From the NCBI RefSeq assembly GCF_014200395.1, contig NZ_JACHBS010000001.1, positions 248,001 through 312,000 on the forward strand: a stretch of DNA of 64,000 nt, written 5' to 3'. This document shows, in pieces, positions 38,451 through 47,428 of the stretch. The notes under the pieces were generated by a model. It saw nothing but the letters and a program-made list of their open reading frames with translations, was not told where the DNA came from and did not search any database. This DNA comes from Microcella frigidaquae (GTDB lineage: Bacteria; Actinomycetota; Actinomycetes; Actinomycetales; Microbacteriaceae). A program made the translations under genes and the position numbers. Position 1 is the first letter of the stretch; each line of letters begins with the position of its first letter.

Positions 38451-40479
38451 GATCGCTCCTTCCGACGTGGATGACGCGGACGCCGCCTGCAGGGACGGTC
38501 GTCGCACCGATGGTCTGCTCACCCGACACCAGGTCGAGCCCCGCGACGGGCACCGTGACCGGCGCGTCGCGGTGGTTGATCACGAACTGGAACCGGCCGG
38601 CGGCCGAGACCCGCGTCACGACGTCGACATCGTCACCGACCTCGAGCACGTCGATGCCCGCCTCAGTGCACAGCTCACGCAGCAGCGCCCGCACTCCGTC
38701 GTCGTCGAGCACGGCGGCCGTGTACCAGGCCGTGCCGGCCCCGACGGCGCGGCGGGTGAGGGCGGCGGATGCGGAGGCCGGGCCGTCGGCGAACACGTCG
38801 CGCACCTCGGCATCGAGCACGCGCAGCTGCTCGCTCCAGATGGTGCCGCGCCGGCCGGAGCCAAGGTGCACCGCAGCGTCCGCCGCGAGCGGACGGAACT
38901 CGTCGACGACGACGCCGAGCAGCTCGCGGAAGGCCCCCGGGTATCCGCCCGGGCGGATCGCGTCGTGCTCGTCGACGATGCCGCTGAACGGGGTGACGAG
39001 CACGGTCGCGCCCGCGGCCGTGGCCGCGGCGATGCGCTCGGCAGCGGCATCCGTCAGTGTGTACAGCGTCGGCACGACCACGAGGTCGTAGTCGCTGAGG
39101 TCGGCCTCGGGCGCAACCATGTCGACGGTGACCCCCAGCGCCCGAAGCGCACGGTGGTAGCGGTGCGCTGCGGGCAGGTACTGCAGGAGACGGCTCGGCT
39201 GGGCGTCGCCCTCGGCCGCCCACCAGGCGTTCCAGGAGAAGACCATCGCGGCACGGGCCTCGACCCGGCTGCCGACGACGGGGGAGAGCCGGTCGAGCAC
39301 GCTCGAGAGCTCGACGCTCTGCGCCCAGCCGGTGCCGGCCGTGCCGCTGTGCGGCAGCAGCGCGGAGTGGAACTTCTCGGCGCCGCTGCGCGAGGCGCGC
39401 CACTGGAAGAAGCAGATCGAGTCGGCGCCGCGGGCGACGTGGCCGAGGGCGGTGCGCAGCAGCTCGCCCTCGCGCTTGGCATGGTTGACCGGCTGCCAGC
39501 TGACGGCGCTCGTGGAGGTCTCCATGAGCATCCACGGAGCACCGCCAGCGAGGCCGCGCGTGAGGTCGGCGCTGAAGGCGAGCTCGGCCAGCGGGTCGGC
39601 CAGACGGTGGTCGAGGTAGTGATCATTGGCGATCAGGTCGAGCGCAGGCGCCCAGCTCCAGTAGTCCTGGGTCTGGATGTGCGCCGTGACCATCAGGTTG
39701 GTGGTGATCGGGGCCGACGAGCGGGCGCGGAGAACCGACTCCTCGGCGCGGTAGTAGTCGAGCAACGCGTCGGAGGAGAAGCGCTTGAAGTCGAGCAGGT
39801 GGGCCGGGTTGCCGGCCGAGCGGGTGGCGCGCGGCGGCAGGATGTCCTCCCAGGTGCCGTAGCGCTGGCTCCAGAAGGCGGTGCCCCACGCGGCGTTGAG
39901 CGCGTCGAGGGTGCCGTAGCGCTGACGGAGCCAGCCGCGGAAGGCGACCGCCGAGGCGTCGCAGTAGCACAGCGCGTTGTGGCAACCGAGCTCGTTCGAG
40001 ACGTGCCACAGCGCGAGCGCCGGGTGCTCGCCGTAGCGCTCGGCCATCGCGGTGACGAGCTCGAGCGCCTTCTGGCGGAACACCGGCGAGCTCGGGCACC
40101 AGGCCTGACGACCGCCCGGCCAGGCGAGGGTGCCGTCGGCGAACTGGGGAAGGGTCTCGGGGTGGATGCGCGCCATCCACGGCGGCGGCGACGACGTGCC
40201 CGTTCCGAGGTTCACGCGGATGCCCGCCTCGTGGAGCATCGCGATGATGCGGTCGAGCCGGCTGAAGTCGAAGGGACCGGGCTGCGGCTGCAACTGCGCC
40301 CAGCCGAAGATGTTGACGGCGACGAGGTCGACGCCGAGTTCGCGCATCAGGCGGATGTCCTCGACCCAGACGGACTCGTCCCACTGCTCGGGGTTGTAGT
40401 CGCACCCGAGGGTGATCGCGCGCGTCTCCCAGCCCGGCACGAGCGGTTGCTCGGCGCTGAGGGTCAGGGGAGTGGTCAC
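38440..40479 (-). CDS. GH42 beta-galactosidase
   Basis: A 679-residue intracellular GH42 enzyme. The acid/base Glu163 is in WHVSNELGCH and the nucleophile Glu320 in WMLMETSTS. Cysteines C128, C166, C171 and C173 fit the family's zinc cluster. The N-terminus LGCDYNPEQWDE is typical. It hydrolyses beta-galactosides, possibly imported galacto-oligosaccharides or plant galactan fragments. The GTG at 40479 follows GGAAGGACGG. It is the first gene of the operon, with operator palindromes upstream. Confidence 0.93.
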   Translation of the reverse strand: MTTPLTLSAEQPLVPGWETRAITLGCDYNPEQWDESVWVEDIRLMRELGVDLVAVNIFGWAQLQPQPGPFDFSRLDRIIAMLHEAGIRVNLGTGTSSPPPWMARIHPETLPQFADGTLAWPGGRQAWCPSSPVFRQKALELVTAMAERYGEHPALALWHVSNELGCHNALCYCDASAVAFRGWLRQRYGTLDALNAAWGTAFWSQRYGTWEDILPPRATRSAGNPAHLLDFKRFSSDALLDYYRAEESVLRARSSAPITTNLMVTAHIQTQDYWSWAPALDLIANDHYLDHRLADPLAELAFSADLTRGLAGGAPWMLMETSTSAVSWQPVNHAKREGELLRTALGHVARGADSICFFQWRASRSGAEKFHSALLPHSGTAGTGWAQSVELSSVLDRLSPVVGSRVEARAAMVFSWNAWWAAEGDAQPSRLLQYLPAAHRYHRALRALGVTVDMVAPEADLSDYDLVVVPTLYTLTDAAAERIAAATAAGATVLVTPFSGIVDEHDAIRPGGYPGAFRELLGVVVDEFRPLAADAAVHLGSGRRGTIWSEQLRVLDAEVRDVFADGPASASAALTRRAVGAGTAWYTAAVLDDDGVRALLRELCTEAGIDVLEVGDDVDVVTRVSAAGRFQFVINHRDAPVTVPVAGLDLVSGEQTIGATTVPAGGVRVIHVGRSDHGR

Positions 40480-40532
40480 AGGCCGTCCTTCCGGGCGCGG
40501 GTCAACATCGTTGTCGCTCCGAGCGCCCCCTC

Positions 40533-40546
40533 TGTGAGCGTGCACA
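40533..40546. promoter_or_regulatory. Second LacI-type operator site
   Basis: TGTGAGCGTGCACA resembles the main operator TGTGAGCGCTCACA with two changed positions in the right half. Its centre is 47 bp from the main operator and 60 bp from the GH42 start. Paired sites of this kind often allow cooperative repressor binding. Confidence 0.7.
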
Positions 40547-40577
40547 GGTCGATGACCAGTGCTCGCGGAGGAGGTTT

Positions 40578-40595
40578 TCTGTGAGCGCTCACAGA
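40578..40595. promoter_or_regulatory. Main LacI-family operator (18-bp perfect palindrome)
   Basis: TCTGTGAGCGCTCACAGA is a perfect palindrome with the central CG expected for LacI-family operators, located between lacI and the GH42 operon. A minus-strand TAGTCT (40598-40593) overlaps its edge, so bound repressor would block the presumed GH42 promoter. Confidence 0.85.
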
Positions 40596-40646
40596 CTAGA
40601 CACGGCGCTCGCACGATGTCAACCATCCCGCCTCCGGGGCCGCCGA

Positions 40647-40652
40647 TACACT
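40647..40652 (+). promoter_or_regulatory. Candidate -10 of the lacI-family regulator
   Basis: TACACT ends 6 nt before the GTG at 40659, suggesting a leaderless regulator mRNA. The operators lie 50-115 bp upstream of this element. Confidence 0.5.
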
Positions 40653-40658
40653 GACCCC

Positions 40659-41681
40659 GTGACCGCTCCCACACCCCGCCACAAGCGCGCGACCATCTTC
40701 GACGTCGCGGCCGAGGCCGGCGTCTCGCGGGGAACCGTCTCGCGCGTCCTCAACGGGGAGCCCTACGTCTCGGCCGCGGCCCGCGAAGCGATCGAGGCGG
40801 CCATCGCGAAGGTCGGCTACGTGCGCAACACGGCCGCCCGCAACCTCGCCACACAGTCCTCCGGCGCGATCGCCCTCATCGTGCACGAGCCCGACTCCGT
40901 GTTCATCGACGACCCCAACATCGGCGCGATCCTCCTCGGGGCCAACGCCGCTCTCTCGGCCGCCGACTACCAGCTGGTGTCCCTGCTGATCGATGACGAT
41001 CGGGACTCCCAGCGCGTCACCGGCTACCTCGGCGGCGGGTTCGTCGACGGCGCCATCATCGTCTCGGCCCGCGAAGGAGATCCGATCTCGCAAGCGATCG
41101 CCGACCTGCGGCTTCCCGCCGTAATGATCGGTCGGCCCGATAACCAGTCCCAGCTGCCCTGGGTGGGCATCGACAACCGGGGTGCGGCGCGGCGGATCAC
41201 CGAGCGGCTCGTCGCGACGGGGCGCCGACGCGTCGGCATGATCGCCGCCGGTCTTGACCGCGACTCGGGCCGTGATCGACTCGCCGGCTTCCGGGATGCC
41301 CTCGGTGCGTCGTTCGACGACACCCTCGTCTCTCGGCAGCCCTTCTACACCTACGCGGCCGGCGTCGCCGGAATGGCCGAGCTGCTGCGCGCGGCACCCG
41401 ACATCGACGGCGTGTTCGCCGCCTCCGACGCGGTCGCGGCGGGAGCGCTCGAGGCGTTGCGCGGCGCCGGCCGACGCGTGCCGGCCGACATCGGCGTCGT
41501 CGGCTTCGACGACAGCACGTGGGCGCTCCGGGCGCAGCCCGCGCTCTCCACGGTGCGCCAGCCGGCCGGGCAGCTCGGAGCGCGCGCCGCCGAGCTCGTG
41601 CTCGACCAGGTGCGCTCCGGTGGCCGCCCCGCCGACGGCGCCCTCCTCGCGACCGAGGTCGTCTGGCGAGATTCGGCGTGA
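40659..41681 (+). CDS. LacI-family transcriptional regulator of the galactoside operon
   Basis: A 340-residue repressor with an N-terminal helix-turn-helix (TIFDVAAEAGVSRGTVSRVLNG, about residues 12-33) and hinge, followed by a sugar-binding periplasmic-protein-like domain. It is divergent from the GH42 operon and almost certainly binds the palindromes between them, releasing them when a galactoside binds. The start at GTG 40659 fits the HTH position; a GTG at 40581 lies in the operator itself and was rejected. The stop overlaps the next gene (GTGA). Confidence 0.93.
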   Translation: MTAPTPRHKRATIFDVAAEAGVSRGTVSRVLNGEPYVSAAAREAIEAAIAKVGYVRNTAARNLATQSSGAIALIVHEPDSVFIDDPNIGAILLGANAALSAADYQLVSLLIDDDRDSQRVTGYLGGGFVDGAIIVSAREGDPISQAIADLRLPAVMIGRPDNQSQLPWVGIDNRGAARRITERLVATGRRRVGMIAAGLDRDSGRDRLAGFRDALGASFDDTLVSRQPFYTYAAGVAGMAELLRAAPDIDGVFAASDAVAAGALEALRGAGRRVPADIGVVGFDDSTWALRAQPALSTVRQPAGQLGARAAELVLDQVRSGGRPADGALLATEVVWRDSA

Positions 41682-42943
41682 GCTCGACCCCTCGACGCGC
41701 CCGCGTCCGCCTCATCGGCACGGTGGTGTCGCTCGTCACGGCGCTCGCGCTCGGCAGCTACGCGGTGCTGGCCGTGCTCGCCCCGGTGCCGATCCTGAGC
41801 CCCGTCATCCCCGCGTACGACGTGGTCGAGACCCCGCCCGGCACGGTGACGCTGCCGACCGGTGCCGCCGCGATCGCGCTCGCGGAGGGCGATCAGGTTC
41901 TCGCCGCGCGCAACCTCGATGAGCCGCGCGTGCTCGCCTCGATCACCAAGCTGGTGACCGCGCTCGTGGTGCTCGACGCCCGCCCCATCGACGGCGACGC
42001 CGAGGGCCCCGGCATTACTCTCACGGCGGCCGACGCCCGCCTGGCGCAGTCGTACATCGCCATGGGCGGCTCGTTCGCGCCCGTGCCGGTCGGGGCCGTG
42101 CTGACGCAGCGCCAGATCATCGAGCTGATGATCGTGCGCTCGGCCAACAACTACGCCGACACGCTGGCGATCTGGGCGTTCGGCTCGATCGACGACTACC
42201 GCCGGGCGGCTCGCGAGTGGCTCGATCGGGTCGGACTCGAGCGCATCACGATCGCCGACGCCACCGGCTTCTCGCTCGACAACCGCGCCACCCCGCGCGA
42301 CCTGCTGGCGCTCGCCCGCATCGCCGCGACGAACCCGGTGGTCGCCGCGGCAGCCGCCATGCCGCGCCTCGCCGTCGACGGGGTGGGGGTGTTCGAGAAC
42401 ACGAACCGCGCCCTCGGCACCGCGGGCATCACCGGGCTGAAGACCGGCACGCTCGGCCCCGCGGTCGGCGCCAACCTCCTGTTCTCGGGCGTGCTGCCGA
42501 CCGATGCTTCGGATGCGGAGCCGGTGCCCGTCGTCGGCGTCGTGCTCGGCCAGCCCGACCAGGCGGCCGTGGCGACGGCCGTGCAGACCCTGATGACGAC
42601 GGCGGCCGACGATCTGCGCACCGTGACCCTCATCGAGGAGGGCGAACTGCTCGCGAGCTACCAGGCGCCGTGGGGAGACACCGTCGAGGTGCGCAGCCGG
42701 GTCACGGTCACCGATCAGGTCTGGGGCGCTGTGCGATCGCGCCTCGCGGTGAGCGCACCCACCCTGACCGGCGCCGACGACGAGCGACTCGATCGGGAGG
42801 TGACGGCCGTGATGCGGTGGGGTGGGCGCACAGAGCGCCTCGCCGTCGAGATCGTCGGAGGCATCGACCCGCCGCCGCTCGACTGGCGCCTGCTGCAGCC
42901 GCTGCGCGACGGCGGCATCCTGCCGCCGACCGGCACACGGTAG
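41678..42943 (+). CDS. D-alanyl-D-alanine carboxypeptidase (S11 family)
   Basis: A 421-residue penicillin-binding protein of the low-molecular-mass class. An N-terminal membrane anchor/signal segment (about 12-38) precedes the active-site motifs SxxK (S88-I-T-K91), SxN (S155-A-N157) and KTG (255-257). It trims pentapeptides in peptidoglycan outside the membrane. The GTG overlaps the lacI-family stop as GTGA, although it is functionally unrelated to sugar use. Confidence 0.9.
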   Translation: MSSTPRRARVRLIGTVVSLVTALALGSYAVLAVLAPVPILSPVIPAYDVVETPPGTVTLPTGAAAIALAEGDQVLAARNLDEPRVLASITKLVTALVVLDARPIDGDAEGPGITLTAADARLAQSYIAMGGSFAPVPVGAVLTQRQIIELMIVRSANNYADTLAIWAFGSIDDYRRAAREWLDRVGLERITIADATGFSLDNRATPRDLLALARIAATNPVVAAAAAMPRLAVDGVGVFENTNRALGTAGITGLKTGTLGPAVGANLLFSGVLPTDASDAEPVPVVGVVLGQPDQAAVATAVQTLMTTAADDLRTVTLIEEGELLASYQAPWGDTVEVRSRVTVTDQVWGAVRSRLAVSAPTLTGADDERLDREVTAVMRWGGRTERLAVEIVGGIDPPPLDWRLLQPLRDGGILPPTGTR

Positions 42944-42961
42944 GCGCCCGCCGCGCCCCAG

Positions 42962-43723
42962 CTAGATCGTGGGTCGCTTCGGCTTGACCGTGTCGCCCGA
43001 CGACTGGTGCCGGATGCGCCGCACCACCCAGGGCACGAGGTACTCGCGCGCCCACCCGATGTCGTCGACGCGCGCGGCGCGCCAGGAGCGCTCGGGCAGC
43101 GGCTCAGGGTGCAGGGGCTCGAGATCGTGGTCGACGCCGAGGGCCTGCAGCACGGCGATCGCGATCGTGTGATGCCCGAGTGGCGAGAAATGCAGGCGAT
43201 CGGGCGCCCACATCTGGGGATCCTGCAGCTGCCGCAGCGCCCACATGTCGGCGACGATCGCGTCGTGACGTGCCGCGACCGCGCGCAGGTTCTCGTTGTA
43301 GATTGCGACCTTGCCGCGCACGCGCCGGAGCACGGGCGTCATGCCGATGTCGGGCCCGTTGAACATGACGACCGTGGCTCCGTCGCTGCGCAGTCGGCGG
43401 ATCGTGTCGTCGAACAGCTCCGCGACCCGGTCCGGGTCCGTTCCGGGGCGGATGATGTCGTTGCCGCCGCCCGAGATCGTGATGAGGTCCGGGCGCAGCG
43501 CGAGCGCCGCATCCACCTGCTCGTCGGCGATCTGCTGGAGGAGGCGACCGCGGATCGCGAGGTTCGCGTAGGCGAAGTCGTCGGTGCGCTCGGCGAGAAC
43601 TTCGGCGACGCGGTCGGCCCAGCCGCGGTGGCCGCCCGGGCTCTGCGGCTCCGGGTCGCCGATGCCCTCCGTGAAGGAGTCACCGATCGCGACGTACCGC
43701 GACCAGGGGTGCAGCTGAGCCAT
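42962..43723 (-). CDS. SGNH/GDSL hydrolase family protein
   Basis: A 253-residue cytosolic SGNH hydrolase. Block I is AIGDSFTEG with nucleophile Ser16, the Gly block lies near YANLAIRG, block III is SGGGNDI, and the catalytic dyad is in DRLHFSPLGH. It acts on ester bonds, but the substrate is not evident. There is no signal peptide. The ATG at 43723 follows GGTAGGAGC. It faces the carboxypeptidase gene with an 18-bp gap. Confidence 0.9.
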   Translation of the reverse strand: MAQLHPWSRYVAIGDSFTEGIGDPEPQSPGGHRGWADRVAEVLAERTDDFAYANLAIRGRLLQQIADEQVDAALALRPDLITISGGGNDIIRPGTDPDRVAELFDDTIRRLRSDGATVVMFNGPDIGMTPVLRRVRGKVAIYNENLRAVAARHDAIVADMWALRQLQDPQMWAPDRLHFSPLGHHTIAIAVLQALGVDHDLEPLHPEPLPERSWRAARVDDIGWAREYLVPWVVRRIRHQSSGDTVKPKRPTI

Positions 43724-43785
43724 GCTCCTACCCTGGCAGATCGCTCCGCCCTCCAGAAGCCTGGGAGTCAGCCGTGCGGAAATGA

Positions 43786-43799
43786 CCCCCAAACGGGGG
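43786..43799. terminator. Short stem-loop upstream of the YmgE-like gene
   Basis: CCCCC-AAAC-GGGGG forms a compact 5-bp stem in the 170-bp SGNH/ymgE gap. Its role is unclear. A TTGACT about 10 bp downstream could be a -35 element, but no matching -10 was found. Confidence 0.25.
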
Positions 43800-43893
43800 A
43801 CATCTGATTGACTGACGCTGAACACTTCCACAGAGGCGTTCGCACAACGGCAGCGCATCGACCGGATGCTCGCCACAACGAAAGGAGAAACCC

Positions 43894-44151
43894 ATGGGCT
43901 TTCTCGGATTCTTGCTTCTCGGCCTGATCGCCGGGGCCATCGCGCGAGCGATCATGCCCGGCGCGCAGAAGGGCGGCTGGCTCGTCACGCTTCTCATCGG
44001 CGTCGTCGGCGCTTTGCTCGGCGGCTGGCTCGGCTCGCTCCTCGGGCTCGGATCGGTGAACGACTTCTTCAGCATCGGCACCTGGCTGCTGGCCATCGGC
44101 GGCTCGCTCCTCGTGCTTCTTCTCTGGGGGCTCGTCTCCCGCAAGCGCTAG
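43894..44151 (+). CDS. GlsB/YeaQ/YmgE family membrane protein
   Basis: An 85-residue protein with three hydrophobic helices and the family's Gly-rich spacing (GLIAGAIARAIMPG and GVVGALLGGWLGSLLGLG). These small membrane proteins are often stress-induced and of unknown function. It has the best ribosome site in the window (AAAGGAGAAACCC before ATG), suggesting high expression. It is followed by an inverted repeat leading into dinB. Confidence 0.88.
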   Translation: MGFLGFLLLGLIAGAIARAIMPGAQKGGWLVTLLIGVVGALLGGWLGSLLGLGSVNDFFSIGTWLLAIGGSLLVLLLWGLVSRKR

Positions 44152-44160
44152 TCGCTTCGG

Positions 44161-44226
44161 CGAACGCCCCACGCGCAGCAGGCCACTGTCGCATCGCGAT
44201 GGAAGGATGCTCGCGTGGGGCGTTCG
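44161..44226. repeat. Inverted repeat spanning the ymgE-dinB gap
   Basis: CGAACGCCCCACGCG (44161-44175) is repeated as its exact reverse complement at 44212-44226, with a 36-nt spacer that itself contains the palindrome CATCGCGATG (44192-44201). The right arm ends 2 nt before the dinB ATG. It could form a hairpin affecting dinB translation or act as a terminator for the upstream gene. Confidence 0.7.
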
Positions 44227-44228
44227 TC

Positions 44229-45473
44229 ATGAGCAAGCAGGACGGCAGCGGTCGGGTCGTCACGGTCGAACCGACCGACGACACCTCGGCGAGCATCCTG
44301 CACCTCGACATGGATGCCTTCTTCGCCTCCGTCGAGTTGCTCGCTCGGCCCGAGCTGCGCGGCCGTCCGGTCATCGTCGGACATCGTGGAGCACGCTCGG
44401 TCGTCACGGCGGCGACCTACGAGGCCCGGCAGTACGGGGTCAACTCGGCCATGCCGATGGCGGTCGCGCTGCGGCGTTGCCCGCAGGCGGTCGTGCTCGA
44501 ACCCCACTACGAGCGGTATCAGGAGGCGTCGGCGCACGTCATGCGGATCCTCGGCGATGTGACGCCCCTGGTCGAGCCGTTGAGCATCGACGAGGCTTTC
44601 CTCGACGTGCGGGGCGCAGTCGGACTGTTCGGCCCGCCCTTCGCCATCGCGACGGCTCTGCGGTCGCGGATTCAGCGGGAGACGGGGCTCGTCGCCTCGG
44701 TGGGGGCCGCCGCCACGAAGTTCGTCGCGAAGCTCGCCTCCGGGCGCGCCAAGCCCGACGGGCTGCTCGTCGTGCCCGCCGCGGAGACGCTGGCGTTTCT
44801 GCACCCGCAGCCGATCACCGCGCTATGGGGGGTTGGCGCCGCCGCGGCCGCCCGACTCGAACGGCTCGGGCTTCGCACGATCGGTGACGTCGCGGATGCT
44901 CCGCTCGACGCCCTCGAGCGCGCCCTCGGCCCCGCCAGCGCGCGGCACCTGCACGAGCTCGCGCACGGCCGCGACCCCCGGGTCGTCACGCCCGAGCGGC
45001 GGGAGAAGACCATCGGTCACGAGGTGACCTTCGAGCGCGACCTCACCGATCCCTCCGCGATCGACCGCGAACTGCTGCGGCTCGCCGACCGCGTCGCCGA
45101 GCGACTGCGGCGCGGTGGCTGGGTGGCCCGCACTGTCGCCGTGAAGCTGCGGTTCGGCGACTTCGAGACCATCACCCGGGCGCAGACCCTGGCCGAGCCG
45201 ACCGACGTGGCCCAGCGCATCGCGACCGAGGCGCGCGCCCTCTCCGCGTCCTCGCCCGCGGCCGGGCGCGGGCTGCGGCTCATCGGCGTGCGCGCCTCCG
45301 GACTGCTGCCGACCGGAACCGTCGCGCGCGGGCTGTGGGACGACGACGAGCCGTGGCGCGAGGCCGAGACAACCATCGACGCGGTGGCGGAGAAGTTCGG
45401 GCGCGGAGCGGTGCGGCGGGCCTCCCTGCTGCGCGACAGCGCGCCCCGGCGGGGGAGCGTGCCGGAGGGCTGA
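44229..45473 (+). CDS. dinB: DNA polymerase IV (Y family)
   Basis: A 414-residue translesion polymerase. The metal ligands are Asp27/Asp29 in LDMDAFFASVE and Asp121-Glu122 in SIDEAFLD; the thumb with helix-hairpin-helix segments and the little-finger domain follow. It copies damaged DNA at low fidelity. The ATG at 44229 lacks a clear ribosome site and is preceded by the right arm of an inverted repeat; an in-frame ATG at about 44199 is an alternative. The SOS mutasome lies 3 kb downstream. No LexA box was seen before this gene. Confidence 0.92.
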   Translation: MSKQDGSGRVVTVEPTDDTSASILHLDMDAFFASVELLARPELRGRPVIVGHRGARSVVTAATYEARQYGVNSAMPMAVALRRCPQAVVLEPHYERYQEASAHVMRILGDVTPLVEPLSIDEAFLDVRGAVGLFGPPFAIATALRSRIQRETGLVASVGAAATKFVAKLASGRAKPDGLLVVPAAETLAFLHPQPITALWGVGAAAAARLERLGLRTIGDVADAPLDALERALGPASARHLHELAHGRDPRVVTPERREKTIGHEVTFERDLTDPSAIDRELLRLADRVAERLRRGGWVARTVAVKLRFGDFETITRAQTLAEPTDVAQRIATEARALSASSPAAGRGLRLIGVRASGLLPTGTVARGLWDDDEPWREAETTIDAVAEKFGRGAVRRASLLRDSAPRRGSVPEG

Positions 45474-45524
45474 TCGCCGTTCCGGCGGCGCGAGCCGTGC
45501 CCGGGGCTGTCGGTCGTCTCGACT

Positions 45525-45530
45525 AGCATC
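45525..45530 (+). promoter_or_regulatory. Candidate -10 of the helicase gene
   Basis: TAGCAT ends 8 nt before the GTG at 45539 and no ribosome site is visible, consistent with a leaderless or near-leaderless transcript. Confidence 0.4.
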
Positions 45531-45538
45531 GAGGTCTC

Positions 45539-47317
45539 GTGAGCCCGTCCTTCCGCCGCGCTCCCCACGTGGGCACCTTCGCCGCGGAGCACCTGTCACC
45601 GGCCTACCCCGAGCGCGCAGCCCGCGGCACCGCCGACCGTCTGCGCGCGTGGCAGGCCGAGGCCCTCGATCGCTACTTCGAGACCGAGCCGCGCGACTTC
45701 CTCGCCGCCGCGACGCCCGGGGCCGGCAAGACGACGTTCGCACTGCGGCTCGCCGCCGAGCTGCTCGCCCGCCGCACCGTCGAGCGCGTCATCGTGGTCG
45801 CCCCCACCGAGCACCTCAAGCGGCAGTGGGCCGACGCGGCGCACCGCGTGGGCATCCGCCTCGACCCCGCCTTCCGCAACGCGGGTCGCGTCATCGGGCG
45901 CGCCTTCCACGGTGCCGCGGTGACGTACGCGCAGGTCGCCATGCAGCCCTTCGTGCACCGCACGCTCGTCGAGCAGGCCAGCACCCTCGTGATCCTCGAC
46001 GAGGTGCACCACGGCGGCGATGCCCTCAGCTGGGGCGAGGCGCTGCGCGACGCCTACTCGGGCGCGACCCGGCGGCTGTCGCTCTCGGGCACGCCGTTCC
46101 GCAGCGACACCGCGCCGATCCCGTTCGTCAGCTACGTCGACGAGGGCGACGGCGTGCGCGTCTCGCGGACCGACTACAGCTACGGCTACGGGCGCGCCCT
46201 GGAGGACGGCGTCGTGCGCCCGGTGCTGTTTCTGTCGTACGCCGGCCGGATGCGCTGGCGCACGTCGACCGGGGAGGAGATGGAGGCCGTGCTCGGGCAG
46301 GACGACACCGCCGACATCACCGCGCAGGCGTGGCGCACCGCACTCGACCCCGGCGGCGAGTGGATGAGCGGCGTGCTGCGCGCCGCCGACACGCGGCTCA
46401 CCGAGGTGCGGCATGCGATCCCGGATGCGGGGGGCCTCGTCATCGCCACCGACCAGTCGACCGCTCGCGCCTACGCCCAGCTGCTCGCCGACATCGCGGG
46501 GGAGGAACCGGTCGTCGTGCTCAGCGACGAGGCGGGCGCCTCCGAGCGCATCGCGGAGTTCGCCGAGTCCGACGCCCGCTGGCTGGTCGCCGTCCGCATG
46601 GTCAGCGAAGGAGTCGACGTGCCGCGGCTCGCCGTCGGCGTGTATGCGACGAGCGCCTCGACCCCGCTGTTCTTCGCCCAGGCCGTCGGGCGCTTCGTAC
46701 GGGCCCGACGCCGCGGCGAGACGGCCTCGATCTTCATCCCGAGCGTTCCGGTCATCCAGCGGCTGGCCGGAGAGCTCGAGCGCGAGCGCGACCACGCCCT
46801 CGACCGGGTCGGCGACGAGCTGCTCGAGGACTCGCTGCTCACGGCCGCCGAGCGGGAGGAGAAGGCGAGCGAGGAGGAGCTCACCGAGTTCGCCTACCTC
46901 GCGCTCGAGTCGAGCGCAACCTTCGACAAGGTGCTCTACGACGGCGACGAGTTCGGACTGCTCTCGCCGGTCGGCAGCCTCGAGGAGCTCGACTTCCTCG
47001 GCCTACCCGGAATCCTCGAGCCAGACCAGGTGCGCGAGGTGCTCAAGGCCCGCCACCAGCGCCAGCAACGGCGCGCGGCCGAGCGACCATCCGCGGTGGC
47101 TGCCACCGCGCCGCAGCCGCTCTACCGCTCGCTCAAGGAGCAGCGGGCGCTGCTCAACAGCCTCGTCGGGCTGCGCGCCAAACTCACCGGCCAGCCGCAC
47201 GGGCACATCCACGCCGAGCTGCGCCGCCTGTGCGGCGGCCCCGCCGTCAACCAGGCGACTGTCGCCCAGCTGCAGGCGCGCATCGACCTGCTGCGGCGCA
47301 AGCTGCACAGCGCCTGA
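45539..47317 (+). CDS. DEAD/DEAH-box superfamily 2 helicase
   Basis: A 592-residue SF2 helicase-like ATPase. Walker A is ATPGAGKTTF (58-67), motif II is DEVHH (154-158), motif III is LSGTPF, and the C-terminal RecA domain has ATDQSTARAY and an arginine-finger motif in QAVGRFVRARRRGE. The layout resembles restriction-type ResIII helicases, and Microbacteriaceae carry single-copy relatives outside restriction loci. No nuclease or methylase gene is adjacent. The C-terminal 130 residues are polar and of unknown role. Confidence 0.85.
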   Translation: MSPSFRRAPHVGTFAAEHLSPAYPERAARGTADRLRAWQAEALDRYFETEPRDFLAAATPGAGKTTFALRLAAELLARRTVERVIVVAPTEHLKRQWADAAHRVGIRLDPAFRNAGRVIGRAFHGAAVTYAQVAMQPFVHRTLVEQASTLVILDEVHHGGDALSWGEALRDAYSGATRRLSLSGTPFRSDTAPIPFVSYVDEGDGVRVSRTDYSYGYGRALEDGVVRPVLFLSYAGRMRWRTSTGEEMEAVLGQDDTADITAQAWRTALDPGGEWMSGVLRAADTRLTEVRHAIPDAGGLVIATDQSTARAYAQLLADIAGEEPVVVLSDEAGASERIAEFAESDARWLVAVRMVSEGVDVPRLAVGVYATSASTPLFFAQAVGRFVRARRRGETASIFIPSVPVIQRLAGELERERDHALDRVGDELLEDSLLTAAEREEKASEEELTEFAYLALESSATFDKVLYDGDEFGLLSPVGSLEELDFLGLPGILEPDQVREVLKARHQRQQRRAAERPSAVAATAPQPLYRSLKEQRALLNSLVGLRAKLTGQPHGHIHAELRRLCGGPAVNQATVAQLQARIDLLRRKLHSA

Positions 47318-47330
47318 CCTCCCCGACCTC

Positions 47331-47395
47331 TGCCAGATCTGGCGCAAACGGGCGCTACCGACGGTGCTGAGCGCCCGTTTGGCCCAGATCTGGCA
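47331..47395. repeat. Long palindromic hairpin element, copy A
   Basis: Two 26-bp arms (47331-47356 and 47370-47395) are reverse complements except for two central positions, around a 13-nt loop. Each arm contains CCAGATCTGG next to AAACGGGCGCT. It lies just downstream of the helicase stop. It may end helicase transcription, but a related half-copy 1.2 kb away suggests a dispersed palindromic repeat. Confidence 0.8.
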
Positions 47396-47428
47396 CCGTT
47401 CGCAGTTCGCGGGCGCGATGATGGGGGC

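Noticed and set aside
40581..40658. Earlier GTG start of the LacI-family gene
   Set aside because: The GTG is part of the operator palindrome and the added 26 residues precede a normal LacI N-terminus.
45539..47317. Helicase as part of a restriction-modification or defence system
   Set aside because: The neighbours are dinB and a PLP enzyme; there is no methylase, specificity or nuclease gene nearby.
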